From Paludibacteraceae bacterium (GTDB taxonomy: Bacteria; Bacteroidota; Bacteroidia; Bacteroidales; Paludibacteraceae): DNA of 64,000 nucleotides. The stretch is taken from assembly GCA_024401455.1 (NCBI GenBank), contig JAKSLA010000007.1:1-64000 (forward strand), given 5' to 3'. A program made the translations under genes and the position numbers. The notes beneath the pieces are model-generated. The model had not been told where the DNA came from and made no database searches. It saw only the letters and a list, made by a program, of their open reading frames with translations. This document shows, in pieces, positions 38,294 to 48,059 of the stretch. Each line of letters starts with the position of its first letter. Positions within the stretch are counted from its first letter, which is position 1.

Positions 38294-39391
38294 ATGGAGA
38301 CAAAAGGGAGAATCATCATCACCGTGACCAACAATTTGGAGGGAGACCAACGCATCAACAAGGTGGCATCCTCCCTCCACAACCAGGGTTATGACATCAC
38401 AGTTATCGGCTCCCAAAGCAGAGAGTGCCATCCCTACTCCCGCCCCTACAAAACCAAACGCCTGCCCGTATTTTTCAAGAAGGGCTTTCTCTTCTACGGA
38501 GAGTTCAACATACGACTGTTCTTCAAGTTACTTTTCGCCCCATGCGACTTGATGCTTGCCAACGACACAGACACCGTCGCTGCCGTTTATTTGGCCAGTA
38601 AACTGAGGAGGAAAAAGTTTGCCGTCGATTTGCACGAACTATTTCCCGAAGTGCCTGAAGTCGTCAATCGCCCTTTTGTCAAATCCTTCTGGACAAAAAT
38701 AGAAGACATCATTTTCCCGCATATAAAACACGGATATACGGTTTGCCAATCCATAGCCGATTACTACAAAAAACGCTACGGCATTAACCTCGGCGTGGTA
38801 CGCAACATTCCAAACAAAAAAGCGTACGAAGGAAGAAACAAAAAATTAGATTACGGCGATAAAAAAATCATCCTCTACCAAGGTGCGGTCAACATAGGCA
38901 GAGGCATCGAATGGATCATCGATGCTATGCCATTGATAGACAATGCCGTGTTTGTAATCATCGGCAATGGCGACATCAAGGCCGAAATGGAGAGGAAAGT
39001 ACAGGAAATGCAACTCAACGACCGTGTCTTTTTCTTAGGCCACATGCCATTTGACAAACTTTCCGAATACACACGCTCTGCCGACTTAGGCGTTTGCTTG
39101 CTAAAAAACCAAGGGCTAAGTTACTACTTTTCGCTTCCCAATCGTGTATTCGACTATATGCAACAGCACGTTCCCCTGTTAGCCACGGACTTTCCTGAAA
39201 TAGCCAACATTCTCCGCACCCATGGAACAGGCGTATTAATCGACCATTACGAACCTCAATATCTTGCACAAACCATCCAACAAATCCTCGATACACCTAT
39301 CGACCATGAGAAATACGAAAAGGCTTGTGAACAATTCAATTGGGAGAACGAAGAGAAAACGATGCTAAACATCATACAATCAGCATTATAA
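38294..39391 (+). CDS. GT4-type glycosyltransferase
   Basis: 365 aa with two Rossmann halves. The N-terminus is RIIITVTNNLEGDQRINKVA and the acceptor lobe contains the VDLHELFPEVPE motif. The donor lobe has ILYQGAVNIGRGIEWIIDA, VIIGNGDIKAE, VFFLGHMPFDKLSEY and the EX7E-like stretch SYYFSLPNRVFDYMQ. It probably transfers a sugar from a nucleotide-sugar in cell-surface glycan synthesis. Paired with the upstream membrane protein in a two-gene operon. Confidence 0.88.
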   Translation: METKGRIIITVTNNLEGDQRINKVASSLHNQGYDITVIGSQSRECHPYSRPYKTKRLPVFFKKGFLFYGEFNIRLFFKLLFAPCDLMLANDTDTVAAVYLASKLRRKKFAVDLHELFPEVPEVVNRPFVKSFWTKIEDIIFPHIKHGYTVCQSIADYYKKRYGINLGVVRNIPNKKAYEGRNKKLDYGDKKIILYQGAVNIGRGIEWIIDAMPLIDNAVFVIIGNGDIKAEMERKVQEMQLNDRVFFLGHMPFDKLSEYTRSADLGVCLLKNQGLSYYFSLPNRVFDYMQQHVPLLATDFPEIANILRTHGTGVLIDHYEPQYLAQTIQQILDTPIDHEKYEKACEQFNWENEEKTMLNIIQSAL

Positions 39392-39441
39392 GAACGCATT
39401 ACCCTTCATTCAAACAAATCAGGCAAGGAGCAAACGAATAA

Positions 39442-39475
39442 AACGAAAAAGGGCAACCCAACCGAGTTGCCCTAA
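39442..39475 (-). terminator. Terminator of the yegP-like gene
   Basis: Stem AGGGCAAC (39450-39457) with GTTGCCCT (39466-39473). On the minus strand it is followed by TTTTTCG. It can also end the convergent + strand glycosyltransferase transcript. Confidence 0.75.
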
Positions 39476-39496
39476 AACAATGTAACCTATAAAAGA

Positions 39497-39877
39497 TTAT
39501 TCAAGATTCTCAACGATTTGAGCCTCAGGCGCATTTCTCTTGATAGAATCGATACCGTTCATCAAGCTTGCCTTCGCCTTGTAACCCTCACCAATAGCAA
39601 TGTTCTCACCGTTTGTAGCCTTCAAACGGAAACGGAACTCACCTGCCTTATCTTTATAAACCTCCCACTTAGGGTTCTTCTGAGTCTCAAAACCTTCAAC
39701 TGTTTGATCCTCCATGTTTGCCACCAAACAATTCTTTTGAACACTTGCGATACCGTTCTTGCAAGCTGCCAATGAAGAATAACCTTCTGTTCCTGTAGCA
39801 ATGATTTCGCCGTTACCTGCTTTCAAATTAAAACGGAATTCTCCTTTTTTGTCCTTTTCAATAACAAATTTTCCCAT
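39497..39877 (-). CDS. YegP-like protein with two DUF1508 repeats
   Basis: 126 aa made of two similar halves. Residues 3-50 (FVIEKDKKGEFRFNLKAGNG...GYSSLAACKNGIASVQKN) and about 70-118 (WEVYKDKAGEFRFRLKATNG...GYKAKASLMNGIDSIKRN) are each a DUF1508 unit. The family is widespread, small and of unproven role. No signal peptide. A good terminator follows. Confidence 0.92.
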   Translation of the reverse strand: MGKFVIEKDKKGEFRFNLKAGNGEIIATGTEGYSSLAACKNGIASVQKNCLVANMEDQTVEGFETQKNPKWEVYKDKAGEFRFRLKATNGENIAIGEGYKAKASLMNGIDSIKRNAPEAQIVENLE

Positions 39878-40367
39878 CTTTTATGTTTTTAAAGTTAATC
39901 AATTCATTTTTATATAGCGAATATAATATATTTCATTTGGAAAATCAAACAAAAGTTCAAAATTTCACGCTCGTCTTTATCAGAATTTTCTTGGATATTT
40001 CTCTAACCTCTGAAATTTCTATATCAAAGACACTAAGATTTACACAGATATCAGTCAGACGAACTTTGTTTTTCACTCTATAAAGACACAGAAATCAACC
40101 CATCACAACTCATAGAGTATCAAGATCTTAAAATTCATACTATAGGCTCATTTCGTTTTCATTTTATAACTTTTTGGAAAAACGTCCCCATAGTTTTTTC
40201 TGGTGCTTCCTACTTATACAGTTTTTTCTCAAAAAAATGTTCCACTTTCACATATCGACAGACTTTTAGTTAGAAACTCACCCAAAAATCACTTGTGAAA
40301 CTTGAGTTTTTTTAACTATATTTGAAAATCAAAAGTTGAATAGCCTCAACGGCATCAGCTCAACTAA
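39878..40367. other. 490-base AT-rich intergenic region with one visible promoter
   Basis: No ORF or RNA gene was recognised. The right end carries the promoter at 40293-40324. For the divergent yegP gene no TAnnTTTG is obvious. Confidence 0.4.
40293..40324 (+). promoter_or_regulatory. Bacteroidota-type promoter of the BspA-like gene
   Basis: The -7 box is TATATTTG (40317-40324), a perfect TAnnTTTG. A TTG at 40293-40295 lies 21 bases upstream as a possible -33 element. It would give a leader of about 50 bases before the start at 40380. Confidence 0.55.
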
Positions 40368-40379
40368 ATGGTTTTTATC

Positions 40380-42005
40380 ATGAAAAACAAAATTCACTTT
40401 CAGAAGGGCAGTTCTCTGCTCGTCAGTTTACTTGCATTAACACTGACTCCGACCTCGCTTTACGCGAAGACATTTTCCGTCAAAAACGCATCTGGTGTTG
40501 AGATTACCTACACCACATCTGACGAGAACCCACAAAATGCAAAAGTTGCGAGCAACAGCATTGACAAAGAGACCGTCACCGAACTGCAAATTCCAGAAAC
40601 CATAACTTACAATGGTGCCAACTATACAGTCACGGGCATATCAGACAGCGCATTCATCTGGTGCGACAAATTGACCTCCGTCCGCCTTCCTCAATCCATC
40701 CAAACCATTGGCGACAATGCTTTTGAAGACGCACTAAGTTTAAAGGAGATTGAGATTCCGAACGGAGTGACAACCATCGGGCAAAAAGCCTTCTACGATT
40801 GTCACAAACTGACCAAAGCCGCTCTTCCAAAATCATTGATTTCCATAGGGAACGACGCATTCGCATTCTGCGGAAGTTTGGAAGAAATTGAACTATCCAA
40901 CAACATTAAATCAATCGGTGCAGGTGCTTTTTACGATTGCCAAAAGTTAAAGAGCATAACCCTACCCAACAACATAACTGAAATTGGGGCCAACACTTTC
41001 TACAAATGTCACGATTTGGCCGAGGCCAACATTCCAAGCAAAGTCACCAGCATAGGCGATTATGCCTTCTTCGAATGCGAGAGCCTCACTAAAATAAAAT
41101 TGCCAAGCAGCCTCACCAAAATTGGAGATGGTGCTTTTTCAAAATGCGCTGCCATCAAGGCCATCACCATTCCCAACAGCGTAAAGGAGTTAGGAGAAAG
41201 AGTATTCCACGAATGCGAAAACTTGGAAGAGGTGAAATTGACCAACAAAGTGACCTCCATTCCTAACGGCACATTCTTCGGTTGCTCTTCTTTGAAAAAA
41301 AGCGCGATTCCGAACGCCATCACCACCATCGGCGATTATGCGTTCTATCAATGCACCAGCATGACCGAGGTCGAAATCAGCGACAAAGTGGAGAACATCG
41401 GAGACCACGCATTCAATGCCTGCAACTCCCTTGTTGCCATCACCGTTGACAAGGGCAACAACAACTACAGCAGTCAAGATGGCATCCTTTACAACAAGGA
41501 GATGACAGATTTAATCCAATATCCAGCCAACAAAGCAGACAAATCTTTCACCATCCCAGACGGGGTAAAAAAGATAATGGACAATGCTTTCTACAAATGC
41601 AAGAACATCGAAAATGTGACAAGCCCCAATAGTTTGACCGAGATCGGGAAATTTGCATTCTACTATTGCAACGGCATCACAAAAGTCGTCATTCCTCAAT
41701 CTGTCAAAACCATAGACAATGGAGCCTTCAGCATGTGCAGAAACTTAAAAGAGATAAACTTGCCGAAAGGACTGACAGAAATTGCGATGGGAACATTCAG
41801 CGGTTGCACCAACCTCAACAACGTAATCATTCCAGAAGGAGTCACTTCCATAGGAAACCTTGCATTCTATAAATGCACGAATCTCAGCCACTTGGAACTT
41901 CCGACAACCATCTCAAGCATAGGTAAGAATGCCTTCATCGGCACAAAAACAATCTATGCCGAGGAGGATGAGTCGAACCGATTCAAAGACAGCATAACAT
42001 TCTAA
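40380..42005 (+). CDS. BspA-like leucine-rich-repeat (LRR_5) secreted protein
   Basis: 541 aa from ATG 40380 (MKNKIHFQKGSSLL); an ATG 12 bases upstream is also possible. A signal peptide ends ...TSLYA. After a short N-terminal cap come about 18 LRR_5 repeats of 23 residues with the pattern ITxIGxxAFxxCxxLxxVxIPxSV, the BspA/TpLRR type. BspA-like proteins bind fibronectin or other cells. Unlike the large cargo proteins here, it ends in a last repeat (SSIGKNAFIGTK) with no CHU_C or Por sorting domain, so how it is held on the cell is unclear. The stop overlaps the cobQ start by one base (TAATG). Confidence 0.9.
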   Translation: MKNKIHFQKGSSLLVSLLALTLTPTSLYAKTFSVKNASGVEITYTTSDENPQNAKVASNSIDKETVTELQIPETITYNGANYTVTGISDSAFIWCDKLTSVRLPQSIQTIGDNAFEDALSLKEIEIPNGVTTIGQKAFYDCHKLTKAALPKSLISIGNDAFAFCGSLEEIELSNNIKSIGAGAFYDCQKLKSITLPNNITEIGANTFYKCHDLAEANIPSKVTSIGDYAFFECESLTKIKLPSSLTKIGDGAFSKCAAIKAITIPNSVKELGERVFHECENLEEVKLTNKVTSIPNGTFFGCSSLKKSAIPNAITTIGDYAFYQCTSMTEVEISDKVENIGDHAFNACNSLVAITVDKGNNNYSSQDGILYNKEMTDLIQYPANKADKSFTIPDGVKKIMDNAFYKCKNIENVTSPNSLTEIGKFAFYYCNGITKVVIPQSVKTIDNGAFSMCRNLKEINLPKGLTEIAMGTFSGCTNLNNVIIPEGVTSIGNLAFYKCTNLSHLELPTTISSIGKNAFIGTKTIYAEEDESNRFKDSITF

Positions 42006-43441
42006 TGGATATGGGGAAGAACACCCGGCTCCGACCAATCATGTTAGCAGGGACTGGCAGCGATGTAGGCAAAAGCATCATCGCTACAGCCCTCTGCCGC
42101 ATTTTCCTACAAGACGGATATGCGCCAGCACCCTTCAAGGCGCAAAACATGGCCCTCAACTCCTTTGTCACGCCTGACGGGAAAGAGATCGGCCGTGCGC
42201 AAGCCGTACAAGCAGAAGCGTGCCGTCTGAATGCGGAAACGGACATGAATCCCCTATTACTGAAACCAACCGCCGAGCACACGACTCAAGTCATACTCAA
42301 CGGAGTTCCCATAGGCAATCGCTCTGCATACGACTACTTCAAAAAGGAGAATCGCCAACATTTACGGCAGGAAGTATGTCAAGCGTTCGACCGCCTCAAC
42401 ACCCGATTCAACCCTATTGTCTTAGAAGGTGCCGGAAGCATTTCCGAAATCAATTTACGGGAAACAGACATCGTAAACATGTCAATGGCGAGACACGCAA
42501 ACGCCAATGTCATACTGATAGCAGACATCGACAAAGGGGGTGTCTTTGCCTCCTGCTACGGAAGCATTATGCTACAAACGCCCGAAGACCGGGCTTTGAT
42601 AAAAGGAATAATCATCAACAAATTCCGAGGCGACATCAGACTATTTGAGAAGGGCAAGCAAATGATGGAAGAGATATGTGGCATTCCTGTACTTGGTATC
42701 GTCCCCATGTTCGACCACATCGCCATCGACGAAGAAGACAGCGTTCAACTACGGGGAAAGAGGCATACCCTATCCCATGACAAAGTTAACATTGCCGTCG
42801 TTCTATTGCGCCACATCAGCAACTTCACAGACTTCAACGTGCTGGAACGTGACAACCGCGTAAACCTATTTTACACCAACTCCCCAAAAGACATAGAAGC
42901 AGCAGACATCATCATCCTCCCTGGAACAAAATCCACGCTTGACGACCTTTACGAACTGCGCAGAAACGGATTGGTGAGCAGCATCATTCGTGCCCACAAA
43001 GCAAAGAAAACCATCATTGGCATTTGCGGAGGCTTCCAAATATTGGGGCAAGCCATACACGACCCATTGGGTATAGAAGGCAGCATACAAAGCCTACCCG
43101 GCATCGGCTTACTCTCCATCGAAACGACGATGGACGCAACCAAAAAGACGCGACAAGTGGAGTTTGAATTTGGCGGAACTCGTTGCAAAGGCTATGAAAT
43201 TCATCAAGGAGTAAGTACAACCGATCAACTAATTTTACAAGAGGGGTCATGTATTGGCACCTACCTGCATGGCTTTCTCGACAACCCTTCCGTCATCGAG
43301 TATATATTAAAAGACAAAGTGAAAAAGGAAAGCGAAACATTCAATTTAGAAGATTTCAAAGAGAGGCAATACGACCTCTTAGCAGAACACATACGAAAAC
43401 ATGTGGACCTTCCTAAATTATACGAAATAATGAGAGTATAA
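42005..43441 (+). CDS. cobQ: Cobyric acid synthase (glutamine-hydrolysing)
   Basis: 478 aa. The N-terminal ATPase (PIMLAGTGSDVGKSIIATAL, P-loop) contains KAQNMALNSFVTPDGKEIGR, typical of CobQ. The C-terminal type-I glutamine amidotransferase has the nucleophile Cys in IGICGGFQILGQ and His in GTYLHGFLDN. It amidates four carboxylates of adenosylcobyrinic acid a,c-diamide in B12 synthesis. No other cob gene is nearby, and it is coupled to the upstream LRR gene by a TAATG overlap. Whether the rest of the pathway, or only salvage, exists cannot be told from this window. Confidence 0.95.
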   Translation: MDMGKNTRLRPIMLAGTGSDVGKSIIATALCRIFLQDGYAPAPFKAQNMALNSFVTPDGKEIGRAQAVQAEACRLNAETDMNPLLLKPTAEHTTQVILNGVPIGNRSAYDYFKKENRQHLRQEVCQAFDRLNTRFNPIVLEGAGSISEINLRETDIVNMSMARHANANVILIADIDKGGVFASCYGSIMLQTPEDRALIKGIIINKFRGDIRLFEKGKQMMEEICGIPVLGIVPMFDHIAIDEEDSVQLRGKRHTLSHDKVNIAVVLLRHISNFTDFNVLERDNRVNLFYTNSPKDIEAADIIILPGTKSTLDDLYELRRNGLVSSIIRAHKAKKTIIGICGGFQILGQAIHDPLGIEGSIQSLPGIGLLSIETTMDATKKTRQVEFEFGGTRCKGYEIHQGVSTTDQLILQEGSCIGTYLHGFLDNPSVIEYILKDKVKKESETFNLEDFKERQYDLLAEHIRKHVDLPKLYEIMRV

Positions 43442-43450
43442 AGACCACCT

Positions 43451-43482
43451 AAAAAGGCCGTTCGTTACAGAACAGCCTTTGT
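43451..43482. terminator. Terminator between cobQ and DUF4112
   Basis: AAAGGCcGTTC / GAACaGCCTTT form a stem of 10 pairs around GTTACA. The minus strand ends in TTTTT, so it serves the DUF4112 gene best. Confidence 0.7.
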
Positions 43483-43486
43483 CTTA

Positions 43487-44026
43487 TCATCGATTGGTGA
43501 AATAACTAATGAGCCAATACACCAAAGCAAACATTCCGGCAACAATAAAAAAGCCTGATATAGAGATGATATTTACCAACCGAATCTGTTTCTTATCGTG
43601 GTCAACAACGCCTTGAATCATATTTCGGCAAATATAACTGGCTGGAAACACAATGTCAAACGCAGTACCTATGACAGGGATGAATCCAATCAGCAAATCC
43701 GTCAGGAGAACAAAAAGCACGGCTAACGACAATCGCAAATGACGCACCACGAAAGCACTAATATAGACATAGCCTAAGCCTACGACAAAAGATAAAGCAT
43801 CCCCAAAAAACTCAAAGATGCCCAAAAACGCATCCAAAATATCGAAGCCGATAGCGCCACTTATCAATATACGGTAACTCTTGGACTCTCTGATACGCTG
43901 GCTGATGCGTTCCTTTTCTTCCCTTCGCTTTCGCTCCTTCTCAATTGCCTCAAGTTGCTTTTGTTGATCATTTTGGGAATCGAAACCCAACCGTTCTCCC
44001 GTCTCCCTTCTTCTCTGATTTGACAT
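43487..44026 (-). CDS. DUF4112-type small membrane protein
   Basis: 179 aa. An N-terminal charged coiled coil (QQKQLEAIEKERKRREEKER) is followed by three hydrophobic segments. One includes LLTDLLIGFIPVIGTAFDIV, the DUF4112 signature, and the last is IISISGFFIVAGMFALVYWL. The function is unknown and the location is the inner membrane. Separated by 58 bases from the stop of the coiled-coil gene upstream. Confidence 0.75.
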   Translation of the reverse strand: MSNQRRRETGERLGFDSQNDQQKQLEAIEKERKRREEKERISQRIRESKSYRILISGAIGFDILDAFLGIFEFFGDALSFVVGLGYVYISAFVVRHLRLSLAVLFVLLTDLLIGFIPVIGTAFDIVFPASYICRNMIQGVVDHDKKQIRLVNIISISGFFIVAGMFALVYWLISYFTNR

Positions 44027-44084
44027 GACTCTTTATTTTGATGAATGGGGAATTGCCCAAAGACAATTCCCCATTTGTCCCTCT

Positions 44085-46229
44085 TTAAATTTCCAACACC
44101 TTTGTTCCTGAAAGGAATGCATCGAAATCGGCATCATTCCAATCGGAAGCCGAACCTCCGGCAAGGTCAATCAATGCTTTGCGAAGATCCTCCTTGTCAA
44201 CCGCCAAGTTTGCACGACGCAACGCCTCTTGAATCACTTCACTCTTCTTGTCCAACAAAGAAATTTCCTTTTGGAATTCATCCTTCAAACGAGCCATTTC
44301 CGAAACATAAACATCATTGTTCAACTTAGCCTGCAACTTCATAGCCTGCAAGCGTGTCCAACTATCAAATAGCGTAGCAGTCTTATCAACAGCAGCGACC
44401 AATTCAGCCTTCATTGTCGCATCCGTTTGGAAATCTTTGGACAAATCTTCGACAACGGCATCAGCGATGCTGCCACTATTCTGACGAACCTGCTGAGACA
44501 AACTATCCGTGAAGTTCAACACGCGTTGTTGAATATCCGTTGGCAGAAGCGCATTTTGCTCTTTGGCCAAAGTTGTCGTTCCAGTCAAATTCTCATTCAA
44601 TCCCAACTGCATCACCTGCTTTGCCGCATGAAGCAAAGATACGATGTCTTTCAAGTGCTTTGCCACGCGAAGACGCAACTCAGGAGAACATTGTATGCGG
44701 TCGGCCATCTTCTTGTTCAACTCCTTCAGACGCTTGATTGAGAAATCATATTCCTTCTTGTTCTTCTCCAATAATTCGTCGTGGCTCCTACGATTCTCCG
44801 TTGCTTCGGTCACATCCAACATGGCATTCTCATACTCCGTGACAAAAGCCCCATAGAGGTCAGACCAATCTGTGATGTTTTCCTCGTACTTACGTTGCGT
44901 ATAGCCGAATGTAAGGAGTTTCATTATCGCATTAGGCTTAGACGGCTTCTCTTTTTTTGCCTTTTGGTATTGCCCCTTCTGCGTATCAATCATATTCTTC
45001 CAATCCTCAATCTGATAATCGAACAAGGCGATATTCTCCTGATGATCATTGATGCTCTCTTCCAATTCTTTACAACGTGCAAGCAACGCATCGCGCTCCT
45101 TTTTCAACTCCTGCACATCATCGCCCGAATATATTTCACGCAACAACTGTTCGAAATCATCAGAAAGCACTCCGTTGCTCAAACGAGCAAAGGCATCTGC
45201 CTGTGGAATATAATGATCATTCAACGTTTTATGAATAATTCCCAAACGCTTCAAATCGGCACTCACCTTCAATTTGTCACGTTTCACACTATCCTCAAAG
45301 CGAACATACTGCTCAGTCAGTTGCGTCTTTTTCGCATTCGAATCCAAGACGTGGTTCAGACATTTAACCAACTGAACAGCCAATAAGCTATAAATGCCAG
45401 CCTTACCGACACCGCCTTTTCCTCCCAACTTTTTCAAAGCCACCGTCGAAGAGGATGCACCGTCCAACATTTTGTTGAAACTCTCCGAAATTTCGCCCAA
45501 CAAAAGCGTACACTTCGAATCCAACTTATTGTACTCCAACTTGGCCGTTTTCTGCATAGCAGAGACATCCAGCCATTTGACCGAATCGAAATCGAACAAT
45601 TCAGGAGCGACGACCTTCACCGAGTCACCGAATATATCTACCAAAGTACAAGCATTCTGCATAAAAATAGAATTGACGCAACTTCTCAACTCCACAAAGT
45701 CATGGATATCACGCTTCACGCCATTTTCCGCCTCATAATAGTCTTGCACCATACCCTCATAGTGGGTCATCAATGCGCTACCTTTCGAGCGAAGTTCCTC
45801 AATGCCATTCGTACCTTGCAACCATTTATAGACAGAAGCAGCCTCTTCCGTCAACTCGACGATAAATTCACTTTTCAAACTGTTGGCCGATTCTATCAGG
45901 CGCGCTTCCGTCTCTTTCAAATCTTTAGCGACAATGGACAACAAAGCACTACTGATACCATCTTTACCCAGTGATTTCATATTAGCCTCATCTACTACAG
46001 AAGAAGCACCGTCGTTGGAGACAATCATATTGCGGATCACATCAGCCATACCAAATTTTTGGTACGCCTCATAGACAAGACGCTCCAGTTCGACACCATC
46101 TATACTATCCAACCCTAATTTCTTGCAAAGGATATAAGCCAAATCATCGCGCTTAATAGGATCATTCTCCCTCTTCTGCTCCTCTGCTATCGTTTTAATT
46201 AGGTCGTACATTTTCTCATCATTTCTCAT
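44085..46229 (-). CDS. Large coiled-coil protein of unknown function, 714 aa
   Basis: Starts at MRNDEKMYDLIKTIAEEQ (46229); the longer frame to 46322 is a non-coding, Phe-rich stretch. The protein is almost entirely helical, with long heptad regions (about 400-500, QELKKERDALLARCKELEES; and 505-560). A Gly-rich KKLGGKGGVGKAGIYSLLA segment near residue 290 looks like a turn before a hydrophobic helix. No signal peptide or enzyme motif is seen. An architecture of helical bundle, hydrophobic hairpin and coiled coil occurs in alpha-helical toxins and in scaffolding proteins. That is only a resemblance and I do not assign it. Confidence 0.75.
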   Translation of the reverse strand: MRNDEKMYDLIKTIAEEQKRENDPIKRDDLAYILCKKLGLDSIDGVELERLVYEAYQKFGMADVIRNMIVSNDGASSVVDEANMKSLGKDGISSALLSIVAKDLKETEARLIESANSLKSEFIVELTEEAASVYKWLQGTNGIEELRSKGSALMTHYEGMVQDYYEAENGVKRDIHDFVELRSCVNSIFMQNACTLVDIFGDSVKVVAPELFDFDSVKWLDVSAMQKTAKLEYNKLDSKCTLLLGEISESFNKMLDGASSSTVALKKLGGKGGVGKAGIYSLLAVQLVKCLNHVLDSNAKKTQLTEQYVRFEDSVKRDKLKVSADLKRLGIIHKTLNDHYIPQADAFARLSNGVLSDDFEQLLREIYSGDDVQELKKERDALLARCKELEESINDHQENIALFDYQIEDWKNMIDTQKGQYQKAKKEKPSKPNAIMKLLTFGYTQRKYEENITDWSDLYGAFVTEYENAMLDVTEATENRRSHDELLEKNKKEYDFSIKRLKELNKKMADRIQCSPELRLRVAKHLKDIVSLLHAAKQVMQLGLNENLTGTTTLAKEQNALLPTDIQQRVLNFTDSLSQQVRQNSGSIADAVVEDLSKDFQTDATMKAELVAAVDKTATLFDSWTRLQAMKLQAKLNNDVYVSEMARLKDEFQKEISLLDKKSEVIQEALRRANLAVDKEDLRKALIDLAGGSASDWNDADFDAFLSGTKVLEI

Positions 46230-46369
46230 TAGCCTAAGATTTTTTAGTAAGACATATTCAAATATAAAAAAAGAGGTGAAGATGGACAAAGAATAAAAGT
46301 AAAAAAAATAAAAACACCCCAAAACTTGTCTTTATTGGCCCAAACGCAACTTTTTTAAAAGATTATGTA

Positions 46370-46377
46370 TATATTTG
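46370..46377 (+). promoter_or_regulatory. Putative -7 box (TATATTTG) for iorA
   Basis: TATATTTG matches TAnnTTTG, 78 bases before the iorA start. No convincing -33 TTTG at 19-21 bases. Confidence 0.45.
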
Positions 46378-46454
46378 TCAATAAGTTCAAGACTAATGTT
46401 ACTATAACCCAAAGGTATTGATAAAACAACCTTCTTATAATTAACAGCAAGGAA

Positions 46455-48053
46455 ATGCAGAAAGAATTACTGTTGGCAGATGAAGCCATAGCACAAGGTT
46501 CAATTGATGGAGGCTTATCAGGTGTATATGCCTACCCGGGTACGCCCTCAACTGAAATAACAGAATATATTCAAAATTCCAAGCAAGCGAAAGAGAGAAA
46601 CATCCACAGCCACTGGTCGTCCAACGAGAAAACTGCCATGGAGGCTGCATTGGGCATGTCATACGCCGGGAAACGTGCTCTGGTTTGCATGAAGCATGTG
46701 GGAATGAATGTAGCGGCAGACTGTTTCATCAACACGGCAATGACCGGAGTAAACGGAGGCATGATGGTACTGGCCGCCGACGACCCTTCTATGCACTCCT
46801 CTCAAAACGAGCAAGACTCACGCTTCTATGGCAACTTCGCCATGATACCTATGTTTGAGCCTTCCAACCAACAAGAGGCTTACGACATGGCATACAACGG
46901 ATTCGAACTTTCCGAAAAATTGGGTTACCCCATTCTCATGCGTGTAGTCACTCGTTTGGCCCACTCTCGTTCTGGTGTGGAGCGCAAGGCCGCCAAAGAG
47001 GAGAACAAAAACAGTTTTCCAGACGATCCACGTCAATTCGTGCTTCTTCCTGCCATAGCCAAACGAAGATATCAAACATTGTTGGACGCCCAAGACGCCA
47101 TGCTGAAAGCGTCCGAGGAATCCATCTACAACCAATACATCGACGGGGAAGACAAAACAATAGGTGTCGTCGCTTGTGGCATCGGCTTCAACTACCTCAA
47201 CGAAACCTTCCCTAACGGGTGCCCTTATCCCGTAGTGAAAGTTTCCCAATACCCTTTGCCCAAGAAGATGATTGACAAATTGGCCGCTGAATGTGGGCAA
47301 ATCATCGTTTTGGAAGATGGTTATCCATTCGTAGAGAACCAACTAAAGGGATTTTTTGACAATACGAAAATAAAAGGACGGTTGGACGGGACTCTGCCTC
47401 GTTCGGGCGAATTGGACCCTGACAACGTAGGCAAAGCTTTTGGAAAGACAAACGCCATTACATATACTGTTCCATCAGTTGTCAAGATGCGACCACCTCA
47501 AATGTGCCAAGGTTGCGGTCACCGCGACATGTATGAAGCGCTCAACGAGGTTTTGAAAAGTTACGACAACAGTAAAGTATTTGGCGACATTGGTTGCTAC
47601 ACGTTAGGTGCGTTGCCTCCATACAGTTCCATCAACTCTTGCGTGGATATGGGTGCCTCCATCACGATGGCCAAGGGAGCAGCAGATGCTGGACTCTTCC
47701 CTTCCGTTGCCGTAATTGGCGACTCGACATTCACCCACTCGGGAATGACCGGACTGCTTGACGCTGTGAACGAGAATTCGAACATTGTGGTCATCATTTC
47801 CGACAACGAAACGACGGCTATGACCGGAGGACAAGATTCTCAAGGAACAGGAAAAATCGAGTCCATTTGCCAAGGCTTAGGCGTTCATCCTGAACACCTC
47901 CGCGTATTCGTCCCTTTGAAAAAGAATTTCGAAGAGATGAAGCAAATCATCAAAGAAGAGATTGAATACAAGGGCGTTTCCGTAATCATTCCACGACGCG
48001 AATGTATCCAGACCGCTTCAAGAAAGAAAAAAATGGCAAGCATTCAAAAATAA
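46455..48053 (+). CDS. iorA: Indolepyruvate ferredoxin oxidoreductase alpha subunit, no ferredoxin domain
   Basis: 532 aa. The N-terminal pyrimidine-binding part (VYAYPGTPSTEITEYIQN) and middle domain (SSQNEQDSRFYGNFAMIP) are followed by the thiamine-diphosphate part with QMCQGCGHRDMYEAL, DIGCYTLGALPPY and GDSTFTHSGMTGLLDAV. The enzyme makes acyl-CoA from arylpyruvates, transferring electrons to ferredoxin. The protein ends at RKKKMASIQK with no CxxCxxC cluster domain, which is about 60-80 residues shorter than the usual IorA. The beta subunit gene is not next to it: an exonuclease gene follows after 6 bases. The partner may be elsewhere in the genome. Confidence 0.9.
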   Translation: MQKELLLADEAIAQGSIDGGLSGVYAYPGTPSTEITEYIQNSKQAKERNIHSHWSSNEKTAMEAALGMSYAGKRALVCMKHVGMNVAADCFINTAMTGVNGGMMVLAADDPSMHSSQNEQDSRFYGNFAMIPMFEPSNQQEAYDMAYNGFELSEKLGYPILMRVVTRLAHSRSGVERKAAKEENKNSFPDDPRQFVLLPAIAKRRYQTLLDAQDAMLKASEESIYNQYIDGEDKTIGVVACGIGFNYLNETFPNGCPYPVVKVSQYPLPKKMIDKLAAECGQIIVLEDGYPFVENQLKGFFDNTKIKGRLDGTLPRSGELDPDNVGKAFGKTNAITYTVPSVVKMRPPQMCQGCGHRDMYEALNEVLKSYDNSKVFGDIGCYTLGALPPYSSINSCVDMGASITMAKGAADAGLFPSVAVIGDSTFTHSGMTGLLDAVNENSNIVVIISDNETTAMTGGQDSQGTGKIESICQGLGVHPEHLRVFVPLKKNFEEMKQIIKEEIEYKGVSVIIPRRECIQTASRKKKMASIQK

Positions 48054-48059
48054 AAATCC

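Noticed and set aside
46230-46322. Upstream extension of the coiled-coil protein
   Set aside because: Phe/Tyr-rich, low-complexity translation typical of AT-rich non-coding sequence; the protein begins naturally at MRNDEKMYDL.
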